Shown piece by piece: positions 55,796 to 63,908 of a stretch of 64,000 nt of DNA (position 1 is the stretch's first letter; each line of letters begins with the position of its first letter). The translations under genes were made by a program, and so were the position numbers. The notes below the pieces were generated by a model, which saw only the letters and a list, made by a program, of their open reading frames with translations, was not told the DNA's origin and did no database searches. This DNA is from Chloroflexota bacterium (GTDB lineage Bacteria; Chloroflexota; Anaerolineae; J036; Brachytrichaceae): positions 162,915 through 226,914 of the forward strand of contig JAUQQA010000001.1 of the NCBI GenBank assembly GCA_030550095.1. The letters are read 5' to 3'.

Positions 55796-55818
55796 GGAAC
55801 GCTCTCTTCCAACAAACC

Positions 55819-55852
55819 AAAAGCCCTGCTGTTTGAGCAGCAGGGCTTTTTT
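55819..55852 (+). terminator. Terminator after the binding-protein gene
   Basis: Perfect 13-bp stem AAAAGCCCTGCTG / CAGCAGGGCTTTT with loop TTTGAG and a U6 run. Strong intrinsic terminator on the plus strand. It isolates the ABC ATPase gene downstream. Confidence 0.92.
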
Positions 55853-55918
55853 CATGCGCTGAGCTGCCTCTAAGCGCATGCTCACGTGCGCCCAGCGCCT
55901 CGCTACGATTCGCGCACC

Positions 55919-56722
55919 ATGATCGGTGTGCTTCGCCCGCTGTTCTTTCGCGCCGCGCCGCTGATGCGCGCCCCACAACCGCTTTCAGCCACTCAAGAGG
56001 CGCTCTGCGCCAATCCCTACTCGCATGGCAACTGTCACCTCATCGAGCTGCGCAACGTGGTGAAGGTGTACGACACACCCGCTGGCAAGTTCCACGCGCT
56101 GAAGGGGATCAACCTCTGCGTGGACACCCACGAGTTCGTCGCCATCATCGGCAAAAGCGGCAGCGGCAAGTCCACGCTGATCAACATGATCACCGGCATT
56201 GACCGCCCCACCTCAGGCGAGATTTACGTCGGCGATACCGCAGTGCACCGTTTGAGCGAAGGCGAGATGGCGGTTTGGCGCGGTAAGCACGTCGGCGTGA
56301 TCTTCCAGTTCTTCCAGCTGCTGCCCACACTGACGCTGGTGGAGAACGTGATGCTGCCGATGGACTTTTGCAACACCTACCCGCGCCGCGAGCGTTACGA
56401 GCGCGCGATGCAGTTGCTGGAGCACGTCGGCATGGCGGATCACGCGCACAAACTACCAAGCGCGGTCTCGGGCGGACAACAACAGCGCGTCGCCATTGCG
56501 CGCGCCCTGGCGAACGACCCGCCGATCATCGTCGCCGACGAACCCACAGGCAATCTCGACTCCAAAACAGCAAACGCCATCTTCGATCTCTTCACGCGGC
56601 TGGTTGTTGAGGAAGGCAAAACGATCGTGATGGTCACGCACGATCAAGACTTGGCTCGCCGCGTAACGCGCGCGGTAACGGTTGCCGACGGTGAGATCAA
56701 AGACGAGGTGCGTCGCGTTTGA
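55919..56722 (+). CDS. ABC transporter ATP-binding protein (LolD/MacB-type)
   Basis: ATPase of 267 residues for a mechanotransmission-type ABC system. Walker [10 protein letters not shown], signature [15 protein letters not shown], Walker [13 protein letters not shown] and switch THD all fit the LolD/MacB/FtsE-like group. An N-terminal extension of about 40 residues before the usual start ([12 protein letters not shown]) is unusual. No permease is adjacent in the window, so it is either an orphan or pairs with a distant gene. TACGAT lies 9 bases before ATG 55919. Confidence 0.9.
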   Translation: MIGVLRPLFFRAAPLMRAPQPLSATQEALCANPYSHGNCHLIELRNVVKVYDTPAGKFHALKGINLCVDTHEFVAIIGKSGSGKSTLINMITGIDRPTSGEIYVGDTAVHRLSEGEMAVWRGKHVGVIFQFFQLLPTLTLVENVMLPMDFCNTYPRRERYERAMQLLEHVGMADHAHKLPSAVSGGQQQRVAIARALANDPPIIVADEPTGNLDSKTANAIFDLFTRLVVEEGKTIVMVTHDQDLARRVTRAVTVADGEIKDEVRRV

Positions 56723-56733
56723 ATCCCCTGCAT

Positions 56734-56806
56734 TGACCCCTACGGGATTCGAACCCGTGTTTGAGCCTTGAGAGGGCTCTGTCCTGGACCACTAGACGAA
56801 GGGGCC
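56734..56806 (-). tRNA. tRNA-Glu (CUC)
   Basis: A complete 73-base cloverleaf on the minus strand. The acceptor stem pairs GGCCCCU with AGGGGUC (one G-U), the anticodon arm is GAGCC-CUCUCAA-GGCUC with anticodon CUC, and the T arm is CGGGUUCGAAUCCCG. The discriminator is A; CCA is not encoded. It reads GAG codons, which are common here. Confidence 0.95.
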
Positions 56807-56873
56807 ACAAGTTAGGTTGCGCTCGCCGATTCTACCACAACAAGCCTGCGCAGCAGCATGTGCTGAAAGCAAA

Positions 56874-56920
56874 AGCGCGCCGTGCTGGGTGGCGAAGCGT
56901 GCGCCTCAGCACGGCGCGCT
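56874..56920 (-). terminator. Terminator of the first redoxin gene
   Basis: Perfect 14-bp inverted repeat (56874-56887 with 56907-56920) and a 19-base loop. On the minus strand it is followed by TTTTGCTTT. It ends the redoxin transcript before the tRNA gene. Confidence 0.8.
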
Positions 56921-56943
56921 CTTAGGCAAGGAGTGCCTCCGCA

Positions 56944-57666
56944 CTACGGCAGCACGTCACGCCCGACCTTGCAGGTCTTGCTACCGGCGATGGTCTTGAT
57001 CGCGCTGATCACATCATATGGGGGCGCAGAAACGGGAACGTAGTCAAAGGTTCGGCGATTGATTGCTTGACGCAGCAGAAAGTCGCCTATGAAATACCAT
57101 TGCTCGGGACCGAGTTGGATTGTCCCTCTTGGAGAAACAAGGACAATGCCTGGCATCAGAACGTAGTAGAGAGAGCCCAGTGATTCGCCTGCTGCTGCTG
57201 CTCGTTCCGCCTCACGTTTGTAGACAGGATGTGTCTTCGGAACTTCAACTTGGATCCCATATGCTTCTACAATGGCATCCACATCCTGCGTCACAATGCT
57301 GAAAGGCACCTCATTCTGTACTGCAAACTCACGTGCCCTTTCCTCTGGATCCTCAAAGTCAGTGTTGAACCCGATGAACACAACGCCTTGGTCGCGCAGT
57401 TGTTGATGCGCCTGCACAAGCGCACGCGCGAGCTCAGCGCATTCGGGACAAGACTCGGGGTTTGCTTCAAAGAAAAACAACACCACGCCGCAGCCTTTGA
57501 GCTGTCGGCTGAGCCAGATCTCGCGCCCGTCAATGTCTAGGACGTGGAAATCTGGCGCCTTGCGTCCGCGCTGCGCCGCCGCCGGTGCAGCAGCCGACAA
57601 TGCTAGAACCACACTCAGCGCAAAAGCGACGCCCTTCAAGAAGGGAAGAACAGTGGAACGCTTCAT
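56944..57666 (-). CDS. Exported redoxin (AhpC/TSA-like, CPEC motif)
   Basis: A 240-residue exported thioredoxin-fold protein. The signal peptide (about 1-32, ending APAAAQ) is followed by KAPDFHVLDIDGREI, typical of the peroxiredoxin/TlpA group, and the redox motif ESCPEC near residue 72. An insertion and a C-terminal extension with a lone Cys near the end make it longer than usual. The start is ATG 57666 (GGGAGG upstream). It is a paralogue of the redoxin at 60829, sharing the layout and a C-terminal IAGSK-C motif. Probable disulfide reductase or peroxide scavenger outside the membrane. Confidence 0.85.
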   Translation of the reverse strand: MKRSTVLPFLKGVAFALSVVLALSAAAPAAAQRGRKAPDFHVLDIDGREIWLSRQLKGCGVVLFFFEANPESCPECAELARALVQAHQQLRDQGVVFIGFNTDFEDPEERAREFAVQNEVPFSIVTQDVDAIVEAYGIQVEVPKTHPVYKREAERAAAAGESLGSLYYVLMPGIVLVSPRGTIQLGPEQWYFIGDFLLRQAINRRTFDYVPVSAPPYDVISAIKTIAGSKTCKVGRDVLP

Positions 57667-57753
57667 CACTAAACCTCCCGCGCCTCTGTTGGGCTAATGC
57701 AGGAGTATAGTGAGACCCTCTCAAGGCGCAAGTGAACGGGCAACTGCCGAGGC

Positions 57754-58578
57754 TCAAGCCGCAAACTGCGCAGCGATCACGCGCACGTAGTAGGCGATCA
57801 CGCCCGCCCACAGCATCGAGTCCAGGCGATCGAGCACCCCGCCGTGCCCTGGGATAAGGTGCCCCGAGTCCTTCGCATGTGCGATGCGCTTGAGCATGGA
57901 CTCTACCAAGTCGCCGAGCACGCTCAAACAGCCGATCAGCCCGCCCGTGACCAAACCGAGCGGCAAACCGATGGGCGTGAGCGCGCCGACCGCCGCGCCC
58001 GTGATCAGCGCAGCAAGCGCCCCGCCGATGTAGCCCTCCCATGTCTTGCCCGGGCTGATGTGCGGCGCGAGCTTGTGACGTCCCCAGAGATGCCCTGCTG
58101 CATACGCCATGCTATCGGCTAACCAAACGGCGAGCAGTGTGAGCAGCAACCAGTGCCAACCCTCATCCCCTTGCCGCACTAAAATCAAGTGCCCACCTGT
58201 CCAACCCAGGTAGAACCCGCCAGCAAAGCTCACTGCCCAATCACCCACCGTGCGCTGCCGCCAACGGCGCAGCTGCCACGCCAACGAGGTGAGCAGCAAC
58301 AGCGAGAGCACCAACGCGCTCCACGGCGTGCTGAGTTGTAGGCTTAACGCCGCTGCGAGGCTCGTCAACGCGATCACGCCCTGCGAGGCTGCGTAACCCG
58401 CCTGCACGAGCAAGCGCCACAGCTCCCAGCTTGCGATGATCAACGCAACCCCCATCACGCCAGCAAACGCCCATGTGCCCAACCATCCCCCGCCCAACAC
58501 AACAACCACAACAACCATCCCCCCAAACACGCGCAGCAGCAGCCCATTGAAGCGAAGCGCTCGTGCGATGGCATCCAT
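57754..58578 (-). CDS. cdsA: Phosphatidate cytidylyltransferase
   Basis: Makes CDP-diacylglycerol for phospholipid synthesis, a multi-pass membrane enzyme of 274 residues with seven to eight helices. The family signature is clear: SPGKTWEGYIGG, then GDLVESMLKR and KDSGHLIPGHGGVLDRLDS near the C-terminus. A TATCAT box on the minus strand lies 12 bases before the ATG, suggesting leaderless transcription. Divergent from the ECF sigma gene. Confidence 0.96.
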   Translation of the reverse strand: MDAIARALRFNGLLLRVFGGMVVVVVVLGGGWLGTWAFAGVMGVALIIASWELWRLLVQAGYAASQGVIALTSLAAALSLQLSTPWSALVLSLLLLTSLAWQLRRWRQRTVGDWAVSFAGGFYLGWTGGHLILVRQGDEGWHWLLLTLLAVWLADSMAYAAGHLWGRHKLAPHISPGKTWEGYIGGALAALITGAAVGALTPIGLPLGLVTGGLIGCLSVLGDLVESMLKRIAHAKDSGHLIPGHGGVLDRLDSMLWAGVIAYYVRVIAAQFAA

Positions 58579-58654
58579 CGTATGCGAAGCATGATAATCG
58601 CTGTTGTGCTTCTTCGCGCTGCGCGTGCCGCCCAGCGCAGCCTAAAATGCACGC

Positions 58655-59266
58655 TTGCCCGTGAGCGAGAACGAAAGCGAGCTGGTGCGCCGTGCTAAAA
58701 CCGACCGCGAGGCGTTCGGTGTGCTCTACGAGCGCTACGTCACGGCGATCTACCGCTACGTGTATTACCGCGTCGGTAACGTCGAAGACGCTGAGGACCT
58801 CACAGCGCGCGTGTTCTTGCGCGCGCTCAACCACATCCACCGCTACGACGAGCGCGGTTTACCTTTCTCGGCGTGGTTGTATCGCATCGCGCACAACGTT
58901 GTGGTGAATTTCCACCGCGATCAGCGCCGACACCATCTGCTCTCGCTCGAAGCAGTCGCCGAAGATCCAGAGCGCCACCCAGCGCCTGCACAACACTCGG
59001 AAGGTGACCCAGAAGCCGTTGACCAAGCGCTCGACGCCGCGCGCGCGCGTGAGCAGTTGCTGCGTGCCATCCGCCGCTTGCCCGAAGACCGGCAACACTT
59101 GCTCGTGCTCAAGTTCGTGCAGGGGCTTTCGAACGCCGAGATCGGCATGATCATGAACCGCAGCGAGGGCGCAGTGAAGTCACTTTACCATCGCACGCTG
59201 CTCCAGTTGCGCACACTGATGGCACAAGTCGAACAAGAAAATCGCATCTCGACCAGCAAGCCATGA
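58655..59266 (+). CDS. ECF-type RNA polymerase sigma factor
   Basis: Alternative sigma factor with region 2 (about 12-78, including the ALNHIHRYDERGLPFSAW stretch) and region 4 (about 130-190, LPEDRQHLLVLKFVQGLSNAEIG). It is about 203 residues. Start uncertain: TTG 58655 or GTG 58661; a TAAAAT box lies at 58643-58648. Its stop overlaps the start of a small membrane protein, and a histidine kinase follows, so signalling may run through this cluster. Confidence 0.92.
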   Translation: MPVSENESELVRRAKTDREAFGVLYERYVTAIYRYVYYRVGNVEDAEDLTARVFLRALNHIHRYDERGLPFSAWLYRIAHNVVVNFHRDQRRHHLLSLEAVAEDPERHPAPAQHSEGDPEAVDQALDAARAREQLLRAIRRLPEDRQHLLVLKFVQGLSNAEIGMIMNRSEGAVKSLYHRTLLQLRTLMAQVEQENRISTSKP

Positions 59267-59502
59267 GACCCGCTGCCCGATTAACCGACGCCGATATTGC
59301 ATGGTTGGAGGCGCGCTTGCGCGAGGCGTTTACGCCCGTCGTGCCGCGCGCGGAGTTCATCGCTGATGCCCGTCAACGGCTGCTCCATGCCCCTGCTCGC
59401 CCCAAGCCACCGCGCGCCTTTAACCCCACGGTACTGCTCGCGGTAGTGCTCGCGTTGCTCTCCCTCGTCGCTGCGCTTTGGTTCTTTCGGCGACCACAAT
59501 GA
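59263..59502 (+). CDS. Small single-helix membrane protein coupled to the sigma factor
   Basis: A 79-residue protein with a charged N-terminal half (PRAEFIADARQRLL) and one membrane helix (about 54-74) near the C-terminus. It overlaps the sigma gene by four bases. Position and topology suggest a minimal anti-sigma or anchor protein, but no ZAS zinc motif is present. No family recognised. Confidence 0.7.
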   Translation: MRPAARLTDADIAWLEARLREAFTPVVPRAEFIADARQRLLHAPARPKPPRAFNPTVLLAVVLALLSLVAALWFFRRPQ

Positions 59503-59505
59503 CCG

Positions 59506-60729
59506 ATGACCGAATTAAGCAGCTTGTCCGCTGTGATCATCGTGGTGCTGCTGATCGCGCTTGCGGCGCTGCTCATCACGCTGGTGCAGCTCTACCGCGC
59601 GCGCGAGGCGCTCAACGAGCTGAGCGCCCAAGCCTACCGGGCGCGGCTCGAGATCACACGCCTCACACACCAACTTCAGCACGCCGAGGTTGTCCGTCAA
59701 ACGCTCTTCGAGCATCCCTTCGACGCGATCGTGCTACTTGATGAGGGTCAGCGCTTAATCGCGTGCAATGGGCGCGCCAAAACACTCGGCCTAGAGCAGC
59801 TCGGCGCAAGCCTGATCGAGACGACGCGCTCCCATGAGCTGGATGCGCTGGTTGCCGACGCGCTCGCGGGGCGCGAGTGGCTCACGCGCAACGTGACGCT
59901 GAACGAGCGCCTTTATCGCGCTCACGCTGTTCGCGCGCGCGATGTGGTGGTGCTGTTTCTGCACGACATCAGCGAACTCCAGCGGCTTGGGCGCGCACGC
60001 CGCGACTTCGTCGCTAACATCTCGCACGAGCTGCGCACGCCGCTCTCCGCGCTGAGGCTGCTAGTGGATTCGCTTGCGTTAGAGATCAAGCATCCGCCGA
60101 CAGAAGTTCAACGGACGTTCGACCAAATCAACACGCAACTGGCGCTGCTCACGCAATTGGTGCAAGAGCTTTACGACCTGAGCCAGATCGAATCTGGGCA
60201 AATGCCGATGCGCATGGTGCGCGCTCCACTGCGCGAGGTCGTGCAGGCAGTTTTCGAGCAGCTGGAACCACAAGCCGCGCGCGCCCAGTTGGCGCTGATC
60301 AACGAGGTGCCCGAAGAGGCGTACGGCCTATTTGACCCCGTGCAGATTCAACGTGTGCTCACCAACCTCGTGCACAACGCGATCAAGTTCACGCCGCACG
60401 GCAGCGTGACGGTTTTCATTGGCACACCCGAGGAAACCGCCGCGCGGCTGCGCATGCTCGCGCAGCGCCTACCCGACGTGCAACTGCCGCCGCCCGAAGA
60501 GGTGCTGCTCGTTGGCGTGCGCGACACGGGCATCGGCATTCCCAAAGAGGAACTCACGCGCATTTTCGAGCGGTTCTACAAAGTGGATCGCGCGCGCGGC
60601 AAAGGCGGCACTGGGCTTGGGCTCTCCATCGCCAAGCACATCGTCGAGGCACATGGCGGGCAGATTTGGGCAGAAAGTGAGCTGGGCAAAGGCACAACGT
60701 TCTACTTCACCTTGCTCCGGGAGGGTTAA
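59506..60729 (+). CDS. PAS-domain sensor histidine kinase (PhoR/WalK-like)
   Basis: A 407-residue kinase. A single N-terminal helix (about 7-29) is followed by a coiled segment, a PAS domain (about 65-155), the phosphoacceptor SHELRTPLSALRLL near 177, and an ATPase domain with NAIKFTPHG, DTGIGIP and GLGLSIAKHIV. It starts four bases after the small membrane gene. No response regulator is adjacent; it is coupled to an ECF sigma gene instead, which is unusual. Confidence 0.93.
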   Translation: MTELSSLSAVIIVVLLIALAALLITLVQLYRAREALNELSAQAYRARLEITRLTHQLQHAEVVRQTLFEHPFDAIVLLDEGQRLIACNGRAKTLGLEQLGASLIETTRSHELDALVADALAGREWLTRNVTLNERLYRAHAVRARDVVVLFLHDISELQRLGRARRDFVANISHELRTPLSALRLLVDSLALEIKHPPTEVQRTFDQINTQLALLTQLVQELYDLSQIESGQMPMRMVRAPLREVVQAVFEQLEPQAARAQLALINEVPEEAYGLFDPVQIQRVLTNLVHNAIKFTPHGSVTVFIGTPEETAARLRMLAQRLPDVQLPPPEEVLLVGVRDTGIGIPKEELTRIFERFYKVDRARGKGGTGLGLSIAKHIVEAHGGQIWAESELGKGTTFYFTLLREG

Positions 60730-60770
60730 CGCAGCAACTTGCTGAGCCCTTCTGTCCGCTGAACCTCAAT

Positions 60771-60798
60771 TTGCATTTTGAGACAGCTTTGCTATAAC
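60771..60798 (+). promoter_or_regulatory. Promoter of the second redoxin gene
   Basis: TTGCAT at 60771-60776 and TATAAC at 60793-60798 with 16 bases between. It lies about 30 bases before the GGGAGG-preceded ATG 60829. Confidence 0.55.
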
Positions 60799-60828
60799 AA
60801 GAGCAACCCATGTGCGGGAGGGACTGCA

Positions 60829-61527
60829 ATGCGAGTGTCTAAGATTGTTTCCTTTTCCTACAAAGGCATCACCTTTGTCCTAAGCCTCGTGCTTGCCTTA
60901 ACCATTGCTGCGCCTGCTACAGCCCAGCAGGTGAGGAAAGCACCCGACTTTGAGACCCGTGACCTCGAAGGAAGGGAGATCGTCTACAGCCAACAGCTCA
61001 GCGAGTGTGGGGTGCTCTTGTTCTTCTTCGACCCAGATTGTGGGAGCTGCCATGCCTTGATGGCGAAGCTTGCTGAAGTGTATCCAACCTTCCGCGATCA
61101 AGGCGTCGTCTTTATCGGCGTGCCGCTCACAGAGGAAATGGATAAAGTCCGCGGGTTTGCCAATCAGTACGGCAATCCCTTTAGCATCGTAGCAGAACAA
61201 CAAATAGAAATTGCCCAAAAGTACGGTACTTGGGTGACAGCGCCGAAGAGTCACCCTGAGTATCAAAAGTTGCTCCGCGAGGGCAAAATTACAGAAAAGG
61301 TGTCCCTCGTTATCCCTTTCGCGACTTCCGTCGTGCTTATCTCGCCTAAAGGCACCATATCCTTAGGACCTGAGCAGTGGTTTGTGCAGAGCGATGGGAG
61401 GATAGACCGACGCCGCATTGACACCAAGAAAGCCATCACCCGACCCGTGCTCAGAGCACCAAGAACGATACCCGACGCGATTAAGTTAATAGCTGGTAGC
61501 AAGCGTTGCTCGACCACGCTCCCTTAA
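60829..61527 (+). CDS. Exported redoxin (AhpC/TSA-like, CGSC motif)
   Basis: A 232-residue exported thioredoxin-fold protein, paralogue of the minus-strand redoxin 3 kb upstream. Signal peptide (about 1-33, ending APATAQ), KAPDFETRDLEGREI, redox motif DCGSCH near residue 70, and the same C-terminal block (LGPEQW, IAGSK-C near the end). GC content is lower than that of its neighbours. Own promoter and terminator. Start ATG 60829 set by GGGAGG 7 bases upstream. Confidence 0.85.
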   Translation: MRVSKIVSFSYKGITFVLSLVLALTIAAPATAQQVRKAPDFETRDLEGREIVYSQQLSECGVLLFFFDPDCGSCHALMAKLAEVYPTFRDQGVVFIGVPLTEEMDKVRGFANQYGNPFSIVAEQQIEIAQKYGTWVTAPKSHPEYQKLLREGKITEKVSLVIPFATSVVLISPKGTISLGPEQWFVQSDGRIDRRRIDTKKAITRPVLRAPRTIPDAIKLIAGSKRCSTTLP

Positions 61528-61549
61528 AGACAAACTGCTCTCAGCAGTG

Positions 61550-61586
61550 AGCGCTGTATAGGTACTCAGCCTATGCAGCGCTTTTT
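61550..61586 (+). terminator. Terminator of the second redoxin gene
   Basis: A 13-bp stem (AGCGCTGTATAGG with CCTATGCAGCGCT, one G-U) and 7-base loop, followed by U5. Strong intrinsic terminator on the plus strand. Confidence 0.85.
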
Positions 61587-61657
61587 CTTTGCAACAGTCA
61601 TCCACACTCTTCAGCATTCTAGAGCCTGCTGAGCGTGTGATAGCATACGCACCGCTT

Positions 61658-62764
61658 ATGACGGTGATCTACCCCTTCACAGCCATCGTCGGCCAAGAAC
61701 GCATGAAGCGCGCGCTGATCCTTAACGCGATCTACCCCCAAATCGGCGGCGTGCTCATTCGTGGCGAGCGCGGCACAGCAAAGAGCACAGCAGCCCGCGC
61801 GCTAGCTGCTCTCTTGCCCGAGATCGAAGTCTTTGAGGACGATCCCTTCTCCTGCGATCCGCACAACCCCGCCACCTACACCGAGGACCTCAAGCAGCGC
61901 ATCGCTGCTGGGGACATACCCAAGATCATCAAGCGCAAGACACGCTTCGTAAACCTGCCCGTCAGCGCCACAGAAGACCGTGTAGTGGGCACGTTGGACA
62001 TCGAGAAGGCCATCCAGAAGGGCGAAAAGCGCTTTGAGCCAGGCGTGCTCGCCATGGCAAACCGCGGTGTGCTCTACGTGGATGAGGTGAACCTACTCGA
62101 CGACCACATCGTGGATTTGCTGCTCGACGTTGCGGCGATGGGCGTGAACGTCGTGGAGCGTGAAGGGGTGAGCTTCTCGCATCCGGCGCGCTTTGTGCTG
62201 ATCGGCTCAATGAACCCCGAGGAAGGCGACTTGCGCCCGCAATTGCTTGACCGCTTCGCGCTGTGCGTGGACGTGGTGGGCATCCGCGATCCCAAAGCGC
62301 GCATGACCATCCTTGAGCGCCATCTCGCCTTTGAGGCAGACCCTGTGGGCTTCGTGCAGCAGTGGCAGCCCTACGAACAAGCACTCTCGCAGGAGATCGC
62401 CGAGGCGCGCGAACGCCTGCCGCGCGTGCAACACACCGAGCGCGACCTGGCGACGATCGCCAACCTCGTCGCCTCGCTTGGCGTGGACGGTCACCGCGCC
62501 GACCTCGTGATCCTGAAGACCGCGCGCGCCCACGCCGCATTTATGGGGCGCGAGCACATCACCGACCAAGACATCTTGCTTGCTGCCGAACTCGCCCTGC
62601 CGCATCGCCTAAAGCGCCATCCGTTCCAAGACACAGAGCAAGCCATGGCGATGCTCAGCGAAAAGCTCCAGCAGATCGAGCAGCAAATCCAAAACAACCA
62701 AAAGCCTCAAGAGCAACTTCCGCCCCACGCGGATGAAATGGCAAAAAAAGCGAGGCGGGGCTGA
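61658..62764 (+). CDS. chlD: Chelatase AAA+ ATPase; ChlI-like product of a chlD gene
   Basis: AAA+ ATPase of 368 residues. Walker A GERGTAKST near residue 40, Walker B VLYVDEVNLLDD near 145 and the sensor GSMNPEEG motif are those of magnesium/cobalt chelatase small subunits (ChlI/BchI). The end departs from a normal ChlI: a Gln-rich helix and a Pro-rich segment continue to a stop just beyond an A7 run. I read this as the zero-frame product of a chlD gene; a -1 shift at 62743-62749 adds the VWA domain. A TAGCAT box 11 bases before ATG 61658 suggests leaderless transcription. Confidence 0.9.
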   Translation: MTVIYPFTAIVGQERMKRALILNAIYPQIGGVLIRGERGTAKSTAARALAALLPEIEVFEDDPFSCDPHNPATYTEDLKQRIAAGDIPKIIKRKTRFVNLPVSATEDRVVGTLDIEKAIQKGEKRFEPGVLAMANRGVLYVDEVNLLDDHIVDLLLDVAAMGVNVVEREGVSFSHPARFVLIGSMNPEEGDLRPQLLDRFALCVDVVGIRDPKARMTILERHLAFEADPVGFVQQWQPYEQALSQEIAEARERLPRVQHTERDLATIANLVASLGVDGHRADLVILKTARAHAAFMGREHITDQDILLAAELALPHRLKRHPFQDTEQAMAMLSEKLQQIEQQIQNNQKPQEQLPPHADEMAKKARRG

Positions 62765-62793
62765 ACGACGGCTCGGAGACGTCGGACAGCCCC
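62743..62793 (+). promoter_or_regulatory. Probable programmed -1 ribosomal frameshift signal
   Basis: The heptamer A-AAA-AAA (62743-62749) is in the correct phase of the ChlI frame (GCA AAA AAA GCG). A 7-base spacer (62750-62756) follows, then a stem-loop: GGGGCTG (62757-62763) with CAGCCCC (62787-62793), and inside it CGACG (62766-62770) with CGTCG (62780-62784), closed by a 9-base loop. The ChlI stop is inside the stem. Slippery site, spacing and structure are what a -1 frameshift needs. Confidence 0.78.
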
Positions 62794-63723
62794 TTGGAGC
62801 CGATGCAGCAAACGGTGCCCCCCACCCCCCAGAGCGGTCAAGACTGGGTCGGTGGGCAACGTGTGGAGAGCAGCGCCGCTTTCCGCGCGCGCAAGCTCAA
62901 CACGCCGCTTGACAAGCTCACGCGCAATCTTGCCGGCAAGCGCAGCATGACGCGCACCACGCGCAAGCGCGGGCGTTACATCAAAGCCGTGCCGCTCAAA
63001 GGGCGCGTGGAAGACCTTGCCTTCGATGCAACGTTGCGCGCGGCTGCGCTCCACCAACAAGCACGCCGCCGCGAAGCACAAGCCATGCAAACCAACGGCG
63101 CGCCGCTGCCTGCGTTTTTCATCCGACCCTCGGACTATCATCGCAAAGTGCGGGTGCGCCGCGCAGCAAACCTGATCCTCTTCGTAGTAGATGCCTCATG
63201 GAGCATGGCAGTTGCCGAGCGCATGGCAGCGACGAAGGGCGCGATCATGTCGCTGCTCACGGACGCCTATCAGCGCCGCGATCGCGTCGGTTTGGTCGTC
63301 TTCCAGAAGAACAGCGCAACGTTGGTGTTGCCACCCACCTCATCTGTTGAGCTAGCGCAGAAAGCGTTGCGCGAGATCCCCGTCGGCGGCAAGACGCCGC
63401 TCAGCGCAGGGTTGGCGCTCGCGCTGCACGTAGTTGAGCGCGAACGTCGCCTGCACCCTGAAGTCATGCCTCTGCTGATCATCCTCACCGATGGCGCGGG
63501 CAACGTGAGCATGGGCAACCTGCCGCCGCAGGTCGAGGCGCACTGCATCGCCAACCAAATCCGCGAGCGCTGCATCCGCGCCGTGGTGATCAACATGGAA
63601 CACGCAGCTTTTGACCAAGGCTTGGCGCGCAAGCTTGCGGAGCAAATGGACGCGCGCTGCCTGTCCTTGCGCGAGCTGCACGCTGATGCACTCTACGAAG
63701 CGGTGAAACAAGAACTGCGGTAG
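62749..63723 (+). CDS. chlD: VWA-domain part of chelatase medium subunit (ChlD), reached by -1 frameshift
   Basis: After the shift the frame runs without a stop from codon 62749 to 63723, giving 324 more residues and a full chain of about 688, normal for ChlD. It starts with the acidic, Pro-rich linker typical of ChlD and holds a von Willebrand A domain (last 200 residues) with MIDAS motif DASWSM, the conserved Thr in GGKTPLSAG and the Asp in LTDGAG. Independent starts at TTG 62794 or ATG 62803 (GGAG only 3 bases upstream) are possible but poor. The partner large subunit (ChlH or CobN) is outside the window. Confidence 0.85.
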   Translation, partial: SEAGLNDGSETSDSPLEPMQQTVPPTPQSGQDWVGGQRVESSAAFRARKLNTPLDKLTRNLAGKRSMTRTTRKRGRYIKAVPLKGRVEDLAFDATLRAAALHQQARRREAQAMQTNGAPLPAFFIRPSDYHRKVRVRRAANLILFVVDASWSMAVAERMAATKGAIMSLLTDAYQRRDRVGLVVFQKNSATLVLPPTSSVELAQKALREIPVGGKTPLSAGLALALHVVERERRLHPEVMPLLIILTDGAGNVSMGNLPPQVEAHCIANQIRERCIRAVVINMEHAAFDQGLARKLAEQMDARCLSLRELHADALYEAVKQELR

Positions 63724-63794
63724 GCTTCCCTCTGCCCTGTGCGACAGGTCGGCGAGGGTTAAAATCGAAAAAACGCTCGCACTGGTGAGACCCG

Positions 63795-63908
63795 ATGAGC
63801 AACCAACCCGAGGTTACCCCGTTGACTGAGCAAACCGTTCTTGAATACGTGCGCAACATTCCAGAGGCGACACGGACCGCTGCGGCTGACGACCGCGGCT
63901 GGGAATGA
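63795..63908 (+). CDS. Small hypothetical reading frame upstream of a transporter
   Basis: A 37-codon frame (ATG 63795) rich in Thr, Glu and Pro, with no family recognised. Its stop overlaps the possible start of the next gene (ATGA). A TAAAAT box lies at 63760-63765. It may be a coupling leader or chance. Confidence 0.35.
   Translation: MSNQPEVTPLTEQTVLEYVRNIPEATRTAAADDRGWE

Noticed and set aside
62743..62764. Frameshift in chlD as a plain sequencing or assembly error in the A7 run
   Set aside because: Possible, but the slippery heptamer is in the right phase with a 7-base spacer and a strong stem-loop over the stop; an error would not create that arrangement. Kept as a stated test.
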